From Mediterranea sp. (in: CFB group bacteria) (GTDB taxonomy: Bacteria; Bacteroidota; Bacteroidia; Bacteroidales; Bacteroidaceae): a stretch of 32,021 nt of DNA. Position numbers and translations under genes: made by a program. This document shows, piece after piece, positions 1 through 7,766 of the stretch (within the stretch, counting starts at the first letter, position 1; every line of letters begins with the position of its first letter). The stretch lies in assembly GCA_031261805.1 (NCBI GenBank), contig JAISIX010000261.1, forward strand, positions 1 to 32,021. Reading direction: 5' to 3'. Below the pieces are notes generated by a model. It was not told where the DNA came from and ran no database searches. It saw nothing but the letters and a program-made list of their open reading frames with translations.

Positions 1-171
1 AATCGTATACATCCGAAAATGGGGTAGCACAGGGTGGCGAAAGCCGAAAAAGGCTTGCTCTCTTCCACACTTTTGGGTGTGTTTCAGCTCTCCCCCCTAC
101 GTGTTTTTTTGCATTTCTACTCTCACTAATCTCATTACTACTCGTTAATCATTGGCAATCAAAGCTTTAAG

Positions 172-223
172 ACCATGATAATAGCCATGATATTAGCATG
201 ATATTAGGAGCTACTATCATGGT
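172..223. repeat. Short inverted repeat with internal direct repeats
   Basis: Arms ACCATGATAATAGC (172-185) and GCTACTATCATGGT (210-223) are complementary at 13 of 14 positions. The loop holds two direct copies of CATGATATTAG. It sits just upstream of the 22-bp array. Role unknown; it could be a terminator of a gene left of the window or part of the same repeat complex. Confidence 0.6.
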
Positions 224-228
224 ACTTT

Positions 229-452
229 CCTAAGCAAACATTTTACTCTATTCTGTGCGAATTCTTTTTCAGCACGTTGGGACTTTTTTCCCAACGAAGT
301 GGGACCTTTTTCCCAACGCGTTGGAACTTTCTTCCCAAGGCGGTGGGACTTTTTTCCCAAGGCGGTGAGACTTTCTTCCCAAGGCGGTGGGACTTTCTTC
401 CCAACGCGGTGGGAAAGAATTCCCACCGAATGGAACAAATAGTTTGCTTAGG
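229..452. repeat. 22-bp tandem array of palindromic units inside an inverted repeat
   Basis: Seven units start at 276, 298, 320, 342, 364, 386 and 408, exactly 22 bp apart. Each has a TGGGA-like half, a pyrimidine-rich centre CTTTTT or CTTTCT, and a TTCCCAA half; the first (276-295) and last (408-427) are clean hairpins. A second dyad falls on the unit boundary, for example AACGCGTT at 315-322, 11 bp from the unit centre. The array is enclosed by CCTAAGCAAAC (229-239) and its exact complement GTTTGCTTAGG (442-452), and the similarity of the two flanks continues inward to the array. There are no unique spacers, so it is not a CRISPR. Confidence 0.85.
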
Positions 453-562
453 GGTAACGTCTTAAAGTACTGGGACACTTCGAGATACGTATGGATAGAG
501 GAGGAAATAAAGCTTCTCTGTATATCGTACTCGGGACGGTTTTGTGCAATATGGTTCATCTA

Positions 563-893
563 TAAATTGGAGTTTAGGGGAGTGAGTAGCGGTGAGGGAT
601 GAGTGATTAGCCGTACACGATTCTGACACGGCGGTGGTAACTGAAGTCCTCCTCTCCCGCGGAGGGGAGGTGGCCGCAGGCCGGAGGGGAGGGACAAATA
701 ATGAACGTACATATTAATATTAAATCATCTGATACGCCTTCCCTGCCTACTTATTGTATTAAATAGGTATTCTGCTTTTTTGTCCCTCCCCTCCGCCCTG
801 CGGGCACCTCTCCTCCGCGGGAGAGGAGGATTTCAGTTACAACCGCCGTGTCAGAATCGTGTACGGCTTACCACTCCCCTAAACTCCAATTTA
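563..893. repeat. Long imperfect inverted repeat, MITE-like
   Basis: The left arm (563-584 plus about 606-697) and right arm (about 779-893) are inverted copies with scattered mismatches. The left arm carries about 21 extra bases (about 585-605). The arms hold a GC-rich stretch containing CCTCCTCTCCCGCGGAG and the motif CCGTACACGATTCTGACACG. The 80-bp centre is AT-rich and has no coding potential. No transposase is present. The structure fits a non-autonomous mobile or intergenic palindromic element; mobility is inferred, and no target-site duplication was identified. Confidence 0.75.
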
Positions 894-1096
894 CTGGCAA
901 GCCCAATCGCCAAGACTATCCCCGAGCAAACTATTATCGGACACAAAGACTGGGAAAGAGTCCCTCCAATGCAGCGTCTCATCTGTTAATTTGATATCCC
1001 TCAATAGCCAAACTACCCAAAAGCCAGCACATACTGTTGTGCGAGAAGGGAGAAAGGGCTATCTTTACCCTGTAACGTATTAAAACAGGAGCAACG

Positions 1097-1285
1097 ATGG
1101 CATTTACACTACCCACCCGCCTGTTCCCGATAGGGAAGGTAGACGCCACGCCCGAGGAGGCGCTGACACAGATTGAGGACAAGGGCTACGCCATCGCCTA
1201 CGAAGCCGGACATCGGCAAGTGGTGAAGGTGGGCGTGAGCTACGACAAAGAGACACGGGGAATAGCGGGCTGGAAGGTGGGGTAG
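1097..1285 (+). pseudogene. C-terminal relic of a PD-(D/E)XK nuclease / AAA-ATPase-like protein
   Basis: The 62-residue reading frame carries the pattern TPEEALTQIEDKGYAIAY followed by VVKVGVSYDKETRGIAGW. This closely resembles the last part of the large Bacteroidales family annotated as AAA-ATPase-like plus PD-(D/E)XK nuclease proteins (DUF1703 type), where the stretch follows the nuclease core. The ATPase part and the catalytic core are missing upstream, and the upstream DNA is repeat sequence. I therefore read it as the broken end of a gene rather than a functional small protein. The assignment rests on remembered family sequence. Confidence 0.6.
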
Positions 1286-1383
1286 TCGCTGTCAGCCTCA
1301 TGACACCGTGATTGGGTACAAATGGCAAGTCTATACGTCTCTCTCTCATATACTACAATTCAAGAATAAATAGAGCAACGTAT

Positions 1384-4086
1384 ATGAAAAATGCCAAACT
1401 ATTCGTCGTAGCAGCCTGCGCACTCTGCCTGGCTGCCTGCGGCAAGAATCGGGTACGCATCATGACAGCCCCCGGAGCAGGTAACCGCGTGGAGTTTGCC
1501 GCCCAACAGCTGGAGCAAGCGCTAAGCAAAGCCGGCTACTCCGTGAGCGTAAGCGAAGGAGACACCACCGCCATCACCCCCGCCACAAGGAACATCCTAC
1601 TGGAGGAGGCACCTGCCTGCACGGCACTGAAGAAAGAAGGGTTCCGCATCACCACCAACAAACTCCTCACCCGCGTGGAAGGACACGACGGCAGCGGCGT
1701 GATATATGGAGCCGAGGAGCTGATAGACCGCCTTGAAGCCTCGGACGGAAAGCTGGACTTCCCCGCCCACTTCAGCGATGCCCCCGAGATGGTACTGCGA
1801 GGTGCCTGTGTGGGCCTGCAAAAGACAAAGTACCTGCCCGGCCACGGCGTGTACGAGTACCCATACACGCCTGAGAACTTCCCGTGGTTCTACGACAAGG
1901 CGTTGTGGACCCGATACCTCGACATGCTGGTGAAGAACCGCATGAACTCGCTCTACCTGTGGAACGGACACCCCTTCGCCTCGCTGGTGCGTCTCAAGGA
2001 GTACCCTTTTGCAGTAGAGGTAGACTCGGCCACGTTCAAGAAGAATGAGGAGATGTTCTCCTTCCTCACCCGCGAGGCAGACCGGAGGGGCATCTTCGTC
2101 ATACAGATGTTCTACAACATCATCGTCTCCAAGCCCTTCGCCGAGCACTACGGCATCAAGACGCAGGACCGACACCGGCCCATCACGCCGCTCATTGCCG
2201 ACTATACGCGCAAGAGCATAGCCGCCTTCATCGAGAAATACCCCAACGTAGGGCTACTTGCCTGCCTGGGCGAGGCGATGAACACCGTGGACGACGACGT
2301 GGAGTGGTTTACAAAGACCATCATCCCCGGCGTGAAGGACGGACTGCAAGCTTTGGGACGCACCGACGAGCCACCCCTGCTGCTACGCGCCCACGACACC
2401 GACTGCAAACGAGTGATGGAGGCGGCGCTGCCCTTGTACAAGAACCTCTACACCATGCACAAGTACAACGGCGAGTCGCTCACCACCTACCAACCACGAG
2501 GGCCATGGGCCAAGATACACAAGGACTTGAGCGAGCTGGGCACGGTACACATAGAGAACGTGCACATACTGGCCAACCTCGAACCCTTCCGCTGGGGAGC
2601 GCCCGACTTCGTGCGCAAGGCAGTGATAGCCATGCACCGCGTGCATGGAGCCAACGCCCTGCACCTCTACCCGCAAGCTTCGTATTGGGACTGGCCCTAC
2701 TCGGCCGATAAGCTGCCCGGTGGGAAACGGGAGCTACAGCTCGACCGCGACTGGATATGGTACCAAGAGTGGGCACGCTACGCCTGGAACTGCCACCGCG
2801 ACAGCACACAGGAGATAGGCTACTGGAACCGCCAGTTGGGCACGCACTACGGTGCCACCCCCAAGGCAGGCAACTACATACGCACCGCCTACGAGGAGAG
2901 CGGCGAGATAGCCCCCAAACTACTCCGGCGCTTTGGCATCACCGAGGGCAACCGACAGACACTGCTCCTCGGCATGTTCATGAGTCAGCTGGTGAACCCC
3001 TACAAATATACCATCTACCCGGGGTTCTACGAGAGCTGCGGGCCGGAAGGAGAGAAACTGATAGAATACGTGGAGAAGGAGTGGAAACACCAACCCCATA
3101 TAGGCGAACTACCGCTCGACATCATAGCGCAAGTGATGGCCCACGGCGATAAGGCAGTGGCAGCCATCGACCAAGCACAGCCCTCGGTAACCGACCGTAA
3201 GGACGAATTCGCACGGCTACGGAACGACATGTATTGCTACCGAGAATTCGCCTACAGCTTCGCCCTGAAGGTGAAGGCGGCCAAGCTCGTGCTCGACTAC
3301 CAATGGGGCAAGGACCTCAAGAACCTCGAAGCGGCCATCCCGCTCATGGAAGAGAGCCTCGACCACTACCGCAAGCTGGTGCAACTCACCGACAGCAGCT
3401 ACCTGTATGCCAACTCCATGCAGACGGCACAACGCCGCATCCCCATAGGGGGTGACGGCGGGCACAACAAGACGTGGCACGAGATGCTGCCCCACTACGA
3501 ACAGGAACTGGCCAACTTCAAGGCCAACCTCGCCATGCTAAAGGGACAACAGGACGGCAAGCCGGCGCAGAAGAAGGTGGAGCCGCCCACCTGGGCACCC
3601 GCACCCGTAAAGGTGCTATCGGCCTATCCCACCGTGACGCTGGAGCCAGGTGCCTCGCTATTCAGCGACGTGCCCGGCAAGGTGGAAGCTCTCGCTCCCG
3701 AGCTGAAAGGACTGAAGGCGTTCCGACTCAACGGAGCAGAGCAACGGGAGAAGGGTACGACGATATCCTTCGAGACCAACAAGCCCGTGAGCCTGCTGGT
3801 AGCCTACTTCAAGGACGACCAGAAGCGCTACGCCAAAGCGCCCAAGCTTGAGACCGACGCCTCCGCCAACGACTACGGACAGGCAGAACCGGTATTGACC
3901 AATGCCATCCGCGTAGCAGGCTTGCCCTTGGTCAACGTACACGCCTACCACTTCGGCCCCGGCCGGCAAACACTGGCCCTCCCCAAAGGATGGCTGGAGG
4001 TGCTGGGCTTCACCTCCGACGAGATGAAACCACGCAACGCCGGACTGGCAGGCGGCGAAGAGAGTGTGGACTGGCTCTTCTATTAA
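1384..4086 (+). CDS. Glycoside-hydrolase-like lipoprotein (alpha-glucuronidase/GH67-like fold)
   Basis: The ATG at 1384 is chosen over an in-frame ATG at 1312 because it starts a lipoprotein signal ending in LCLAAC (Cys19), giving 900 residues. Residues about 25-140 resemble the alpha/beta N-terminal domain found before the barrel in GH67 and GH20 enzymes. Residues about 140-480 look like a TIM barrel with segments LYLWNGHPF, GLLACLGEAMN (Glu297 is a candidate acid), LRAHDTD and LHLYPQASYWDWPY. The C-terminal 250 residues look like a helical region and a beta domain. It probably acts on a uronic-acid or similar glycan at the cell surface or in the periplasm. Exact family and substrate are not certain. 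It stands alone, without SusC/SusD-like genes beside it, and is followed by a 151-bp inverted repeat. Confidence 0.6.
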   Translation: MKNAKLFVVAACALCLAACGKNRVRIMTAPGAGNRVEFAAQQLEQALSKAGYSVSVSEGDTTAITPATRNILLEEAPACTALKKEGFRITTNKLLTRVEGHDGSGVIYGAEELIDRLEASDGKLDFPAHFSDAPEMVLRGACVGLQKTKYLPGHGVYEYPYTPENFPWFYDKALWTRYLDMLVKNRMNSLYLWNGHPFASLVRLKEYPFAVEVDSATFKKNEEMFSFLTREADRRGIFVIQMFYNIIVSKPFAEHYGIKTQDRHRPITPLIADYTRKSIAAFIEKYPNVGLLACLGEAMNTVDDDVEWFTKTIIPGVKDGLQALGRTDEPPLLLRAHDTDCKRVMEAALPLYKNLYTMHKYNGESLTTYQPRGPWAKIHKDLSELGTVHIENVHILANLEPFRWGAPDFVRKAVIAMHRVHGANALHLYPQASYWDWPYSADKLPGGKRELQLDRDWIWYQEWARYAWNCHRDSTQEIGYWNRQLGTHYGATPKAGNYIRTAYEESGEIAPKLLRRFGITEGNRQTLLLGMFMSQLVNPYKYTIYPGFYESCGPEGEKLIEYVEKEWKHQPHIGELPLDIIAQVMAHGDKAVAAIDQAQPSVTDRKDEFARLRNDMYCYREFAYSFALKVKAAKLVLDYQWGKDLKNLEAAIPLMEESLDHYRKLVQLTDSSYLYANSMQTAQRRIPIGGDGGHNKTWHEMLPHYEQELANFKANLAMLKGQQDGKPAQKKVEPPTWAPAPVKVLSAYPTVTLEPGASLFSDVPGKVEALAPELKGLKAFRLNGAEQREKGTTISFETNKPVSLLVAYFKDDQKRYAKAPKLETDASANDYGQAEPVLTNAIRVAGLPLVNVHAYHFGPGRQTLALPKGWLEVLGFTSDEMKPRNAGLAGGEESVDWLFY

Positions 4087-4235
4087 ATTAAAAATTGAGA
4101 ATTAAAAATTAAAAAATAAATGCGTGCAGGAGCAGCGGGTATCAGCCTAAATTGCTATATTCGTGCCCTGTGCAAAGAGGGAATGCGACCCGCGGCACAT
4201 TTATTTTTTAATTTCTAATTCTCAATTCTTAATTT
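4085..4235. repeat. 151-bp inverted-repeat element with 38-bp arms
   Basis: Left arm 4085-4122 and right arm 4198-4235 match at 36 of 38 positions when one is reversed and complemented. Both are strings of the AATTAAAAATT type. An inner stem GCGGGT/ACCCGC (4135-4140 and 4188-4193) lies in the GC-richer centre. Both mismatches would be G-U pairs in a minus-strand transcript. It begins at the stop codon of the upstream gene and ends about 9 bp before the patatin start, so it could act as a terminator or an mRNA hairpin. Confidence 0.8.
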
Positions 4236-4244
4236 AAGAAGACT

Positions 4245-5021
4245 GTGAAGTATCAGGTAGGATATGCCTTGAGTGGGGGCTTCATCAAAGGCTTCGCCCA
4301 CTTGGGAGTGATGCAGGCTTTGCTGGAATACAACGTGAAGCCCGACATCATAGCGGGGGTGAGCGCCGGAGCGCTGGCCGCCGTGTTCTATGCCGACGGC
4401 AACGAGCCATACAAGGTGCTCGACTTCTTCTCCGGACATAAGTTTCAGGACCTCACCAAATGGGTACTGCCCAAAAAGGGATTGTTCGACCTGAGCGAGT
4501 TGGTGGAGTTCCTTGAGAGCAACCTCAAGGCCAAGAACCTCGAGGAACTGCAGATTCCACTCATCGTCACCGCCACCGACCTCGACCACGGACGAGTGAC
4601 GCACTTCCGCAAAGGCCCCATCGGCCCGCGTATAGCAGCTTCGTGCAGTATGCCGATACTCTTCGCCCCCGTCAACATCGACGGCGTGAACTATGTGGAC
4701 GGCGGCGTGCTGATGAACCTCCCCGTAGGCCCGCTGCGAAAAAGTTGCGAAAAGGTAGTGGGGGTCAACGTAAGCCCCCTCATGGCCAAGGAGTACAAGA
4801 AGAACCTCATCGGCATAGCCATGCGCTCCTTCCACTTCATGCTACGGGCCAACACACTACCCGCCACCGAACGGTGTGACATGCTGATAGAACCCTATAA
4901 CCTATACGGCTACAGCAACACCGAACTGGAGAAGGCCGAAGAGATATTTGAACAAGGATACAACGCCGCCAACGAAGTGATAGACCACCTCTTGGCAGAG
5001 AAAGGAACAATATGGAGATAG
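4245..5021 (+). CDS. Patatin-like phospholipase
   Basis: This 258-residue protein has the patatin family signature. The oxyanion loop is LSGGFIKGFAHLG near the N-terminus (family consensus GGxxG), the nucleophile motif is GVSAG (Ser at about residue 41), and the catalytic Asp lies in YVDGGVL. Patatins are Ser-Asp dyad lipid acyl hydrolases. There is no signal peptide, so a cytoplasmic or membrane-peripheral location is expected. The start is a GTG at 4245; no upstream ATG in frame is usable because of the inverted repeat. The last 10 bp overlap the start of the GH13 gene, which suggests translational coupling. The lipid substrate cannot be told from the sequence. Confidence 0.88.
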   Translation: MKYQVGYALSGGFIKGFAHLGVMQALLEYNVKPDIIAGVSAGALAAVFYADGNEPYKVLDFFSGHKFQDLTKWVLPKKGLFDLSELVEFLESNLKAKNLEELQIPLIVTATDLDHGRVTHFRKGPIGPRIAASCSMPILFAPVNIDGVNYVDGGVLMNLPVGPLRKSCEKVVGVNVSPLMAKEYKKNLIGIAMRSFHFMLRANTLPATERCDMLIEPYNLYGYSNTELEKAEEIFEQGYNAANEVIDHLLAEKGTIWR

Positions 5022-6736
5022 CTACGGGTACGACCCAAGACGAACCGCAAAAAATCATCATCTATCAAGTGCTGCCCCGCCTCTTTGGCAACAGCAACAA
5101 CCACTGCCTGCCGGGTGGAGACATCGACACCAACGGATGTGGCAAACTGGACGACTTCACCCTCAAAGCCCTGGAGGAAATCAGAAAGCTGGGTGCCACG
5201 CACGTGTGGTATACCGGCATTATCGAACATGCCACACAGACCGACTACCGCCGTTACGGCATAGCCCACGACCACCCTGCCATGGTGAAAGGGAAAGCCG
5301 GCTCACCCTACGCCATCAAAGACTATTACGACGTGGACCCCGACTTGGCCAACGATGTGCCCAAGCGAATGAAAGAACTGGAGAACCTCGTGAGACGCAC
5401 GCACCGGGCGGGTCTGAAAGCCCTCATCGACTTCGTGCCCAACCACGTGGCACGCCAATACCAGCCCGACTCACAGCCCGATGGCACCGTGGCACTGGGC
5501 GAAGGCGACAACCCCGCACTGGCCTTCAGCCCCTACAACAACTTCTACTACATCCCGCAGACGGAGCTACGCGCACAGTTCGACATGAAAGGCAGTGCCG
5601 CTGAACCCTACCGCGAATACCCCGCCAAGGCGACAGGCAACGACCGGTTCGACGCCACGCCCAACATCACCGACTGGTACGAGACGGTGAAGCTCAACTA
5701 TGGTGTGGACTACATGAACGGAGGTACCTGCCACTTCAGCCCCACACCGGACACCTGGCAGAAGATGCTCGACATCCTCCTCTTCTGGGCCGGCAAGCAC
5801 ATCGACGGCTTCCGGTGCGACATGGCCGAGATGGTGCCGGTGGAATTCTGGCAGTGGGCCATCCCGCAAGTGAAGCAGGCGTACCCCGGCCTGCTCTTCA
5901 TAGCCGAGGTGTACAATCCCACCTTGTACCACGACTACCTGGAGCGCGGGCACTTCGATTACCTCTACGACAAAGTAGGCTTGTACGACACCCTACGTAG
6001 CGTGGCCTGCGGATACGAGTCGGCAACCGGCATCACCCGCTGTTGGCAGAGCTTGGGTGATATGAACCAACGGATGCTGAATTTCCTCGAGAACCACGAC
6101 GAGCAACGCATCGCCTCCGACTTCTTCGCCGGTGACGCACGCAAAGGCATCCCCGCCCTCATCGTGTCGGCCTGCATGAACACCAACCCGATGATGATTT
6201 ACTCAGGACAGGAGCTGGGAGAGCCGGGCATGGACAATGAGGGTTTCAGCGGACGCGACGGGCGAACCACCATCTTCGACTATTGGAGCATGGACAGCAT
6301 CCGCCGCTGGCGAGGCAAAGGACGCTACGACGGGCGGATGATGACGGAAGAGCAGAAATACCTCCGCAGACTATACCAACGGGTACTGACGATGTGCAAC
6401 GAAGAGGCAGCCATCCGCCAAGGTCTCTTCTTTGACCTGATGTATGCCAACCTGAGAGGGTGGCGCTTCAACGAGCACCGCCAATACGCCTTCATGCGTA
6501 AGTACGAAGGCGAACTACTCCTTGTCATAGCCAACTTCGACAGCCAACCGATAGGGGTGGCCGTCAACCTACCCTCGCACGCCTTCGACTTCCTGCAGAT
6601 ACCCCAAATGGAATCCGTGCAAGCCACCGACCTGCTCACGGGAATCCAAGAGGACATCAGCCTGCTACCCTACAAACCTACAGAGATAACCGTAGGAGGC
6701 TATGGCGCCAAGATACTGAAAGTATCCGTCCATTAG
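5012..6736 (+). CDS. GH13 alpha-amylase family enzyme
   Basis: This 574-residue protein without a signal peptide has the GH13 conserved regions in order. They are DFVPNH (about 140-145), GFRCD with the nucleophile Asp270, FIAEV with the acid/base Glu299, and ENHDEQR with Asp363. The complete triad argues for an active alpha-glucan hydrolase or transglycosidase in the cytoplasm. A C-terminal beta domain follows (about 480-574). It overlaps the patatin gene by 10 bp and ends before a hairpin. The exact activity (amylase, maltogenic or other) cannot be fixed; the cytoplasmic location and the MalQ gene 9 kb away fit intracellular maltodextrin or glycogen turnover. Confidence 0.88.
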   Translation: MEIATGTTQDEPQKIIIYQVLPRLFGNSNNHCLPGGDIDTNGCGKLDDFTLKALEEIRKLGATHVWYTGIIEHATQTDYRRYGIAHDHPAMVKGKAGSPYAIKDYYDVDPDLANDVPKRMKELENLVRRTHRAGLKALIDFVPNHVARQYQPDSQPDGTVALGEGDNPALAFSPYNNFYYIPQTELRAQFDMKGSAAEPYREYPAKATGNDRFDATPNITDWYETVKLNYGVDYMNGGTCHFSPTPDTWQKMLDILLFWAGKHIDGFRCDMAEMVPVEFWQWAIPQVKQAYPGLLFIAEVYNPTLYHDYLERGHFDYLYDKVGLYDTLRSVACGYESATGITRCWQSLGDMNQRMLNFLENHDEQRIASDFFAGDARKGIPALIVSACMNTNPMMIYSGQELGEPGMDNEGFSGRDGRTTIFDYWSMDSIRRWRGKGRYDGRMMTEEQKYLRRLYQRVLTMCNEEAAIRQGLFFDLMYANLRGWRFNEHRQYAFMRKYEGELLLVIANFDSQPIGVAVNLPSHAFDFLQIPQMESVQATDLLTGIQEDISLLPYKPTEITVGGYGAKILKVSVH

Positions 6737-6737
6737 A

Positions 6738-6774
6738 ATTTCGGACTGACCTTTCTTCGGGGCCAGTCCGAATG
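6738..6774 (+). terminator. Hairpin after the GH13 gene
   Basis: The inverted repeat TTCGGACTG ... CAGTCCGAA lies just after the TAG stop at 6734-6736. No clear T-run follows, so it may end transcription weakly or protect the 3' end. Confidence 0.55.
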
Positions 6775-6792
6775 TGCTTATATCGCATACAA

Positions 6793-6832
6793 AAAAGAAT
6801 CGCAACCCTCTCTCTGAGGATTGCGATTCTTC
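6793..6832 (-). terminator. Rho-independent terminator of the initiator tRNA
   Basis: On the minus strand, AAGAATCGCAA pairs with TTGCGATTCTT around a short loop and is followed by a run of T. It starts a few bases after the tRNA 3' end. Confidence 0.85.
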
Positions 6833-6837
6833 TTTTG

Positions 6838-6910
<73 letters not shown>

Positions 6911-6924
6911 ATGTTTAACGGGTG

Positions 6925-6955
6925 CAAAGGTACGGCTTTTTGTGAGAACTGCAAA
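6925..6955 (-). promoter_or_regulatory. Promoter of the initiator tRNA
   Basis: On the minus strand TACCTTTG (6932-6925) fits the Bacteroides -7 consensus TAnnTTTG, and TTTG (6955-6952) fits the -33 element. The spacing is 19 bp. This is the best-matched promoter in the window. Confidence 0.8.
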
Positions 6956-7090
6956 CTTTTGGAGGAATATTTTTGAATAAAAGTATCACTCAAACCGTAT
7001 AAAGCTGATAGTGAGCTACGTATAAGAAGACGTATTTGGGCGTATATTGCGTCTCCCATCACTTTGCATGTTAATATTCTCTTTTTTTTC

Positions 7091-7121
7091 TTGTGCGATA
7101 AGAAGAAAAGCTATACTTTTG
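7091..7121 (+). promoter_or_regulatory. Promoter of the tetR-fabG group
   Basis: TACTTTTG (7114-7121) fits TAnnTTTG. TTG at 7091-7093 lies 20 bp upstream as a possible -33 element. The start codon of the regulator is 34 bp downstream. Confidence 0.65.
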
Positions 7122-7155
7122 CTCAAAATAATCAAACCTGTGCAATAGACAATCT

Positions 7156-7746
7156 ATGACCGTATCGAGGACGAAAGCCAAATTAGTAGATGTTGCCCGC
7201 CAACTTTTTGCCAAAGAAGGGGTGGAGAACACGACCATGAATGATATCGCCATGGCTTCTAAAAAGGGAAGGCGTACGCTATATACCTATTTTAAAAGCA
7301 AAGACGAAATCTATTTGGCTGTGGTGGAGTCGGAACTGGACATCCTCTCCGAGGTGATGAAGCAAGTGTCCGAAAAGGACACATCGCCCGACGAGAAGAT
7401 TATCGAGCTAATCTATACGCGCCTGGATGCCGTGAAAGAGGCCGTGTACCGCAACGGGACACTACGGGCCAACTTCTTCCGTGACATCTGGCGGGTGGAG
7501 AAGGTTAGGAAGAAGTTTGATGCCAAAGAGGTACAGCTCTTCAAAGCCGTATTGCAAGAAGGACAAGAGAAAGGCGTGTTTGCGGTAGACAACGTGGACA
7601 TGACCGCCAACCTCCTGCACTACTGTCTCAAAGGCATCGAGGTGCCCTACATCCGGGGACAGATAGGCGAAGGACTGGACGACGAGACAACAGACAGGTA
7701 CGTGACCAACATCGTGTTTGGCGCACTACATAGAAAACAAATTTAA
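7156..7746 (+). CDS. TetR-family transcriptional regulator
   Basis: This 196-residue protein has an N-terminal TetR DNA-binding domain (about residues 4-50). It includes VDVARQLFAKEGVENTTMND and the recognition segment KKGRRTLYTYFKSKDEIY, followed by a helical ligand-binding and dimer domain. It is the first gene of a group with fabG (20 bp downstream) and a pseudouridine synthase. The position next to fabG suggests control of fatty-acid synthesis or membrane composition, possibly with autoregulation. The ligand is unknown. No clear operator palindrome was found in the promoter. Confidence 0.88.
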   Translation: MTVSRTKAKLVDVARQLFAKEGVENTTMNDIAMASKKGRRTLYTYFKSKDEIYLAVVESELDILSEVMKQVSEKDTSPDEKIIELIYTRLDAVKEAVYRNGTLRANFFRDIWRVEKVRKKFDAKEVQLFKAVLQEGQEKGVFAVDNVDMTANLLHYCLKGIEVPYIRGQIGEGLDDETTDRYVTNIVFGALHRKQI

Positions 7747-7766
7747 ATTTAAAAACAACTTAGTGT

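Larger units (their letters stand above)
1..1383. other. Gene-poor, repeat-rich stretch
   Basis: No intact gene is visible in the first 1.38 kb. It holds a short hairpin (172-223), a 22-bp tandem array inside an inverted repeat (229-452), a long imperfect inverted repeat (563-893) and a nuclease-gene relic (1097-1285). The short reading frames inside the array translate to repetitive Gly/Lys/Trp-rich strings created by the 22-bp repeat and are not credible proteins. Positions 1-171 and 894-1096 show nothing I can assign, apart from a weak AAGCC/GGCTT hairpin near 40-56. Confidence 0.7.

Noticed and set aside
276..427. CRISPR array
   Set aside because: Units abut with no spacers, unit length is only 22 bp, and no cas genes are present.
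217..602. Several short reading frames of 62-96 codons on both strands in the 22-bp array
   Set aside because: Their translations are repeats produced by the tandem DNA unit, and they overlap each other on both strands. The array is better explained as structural DNA.
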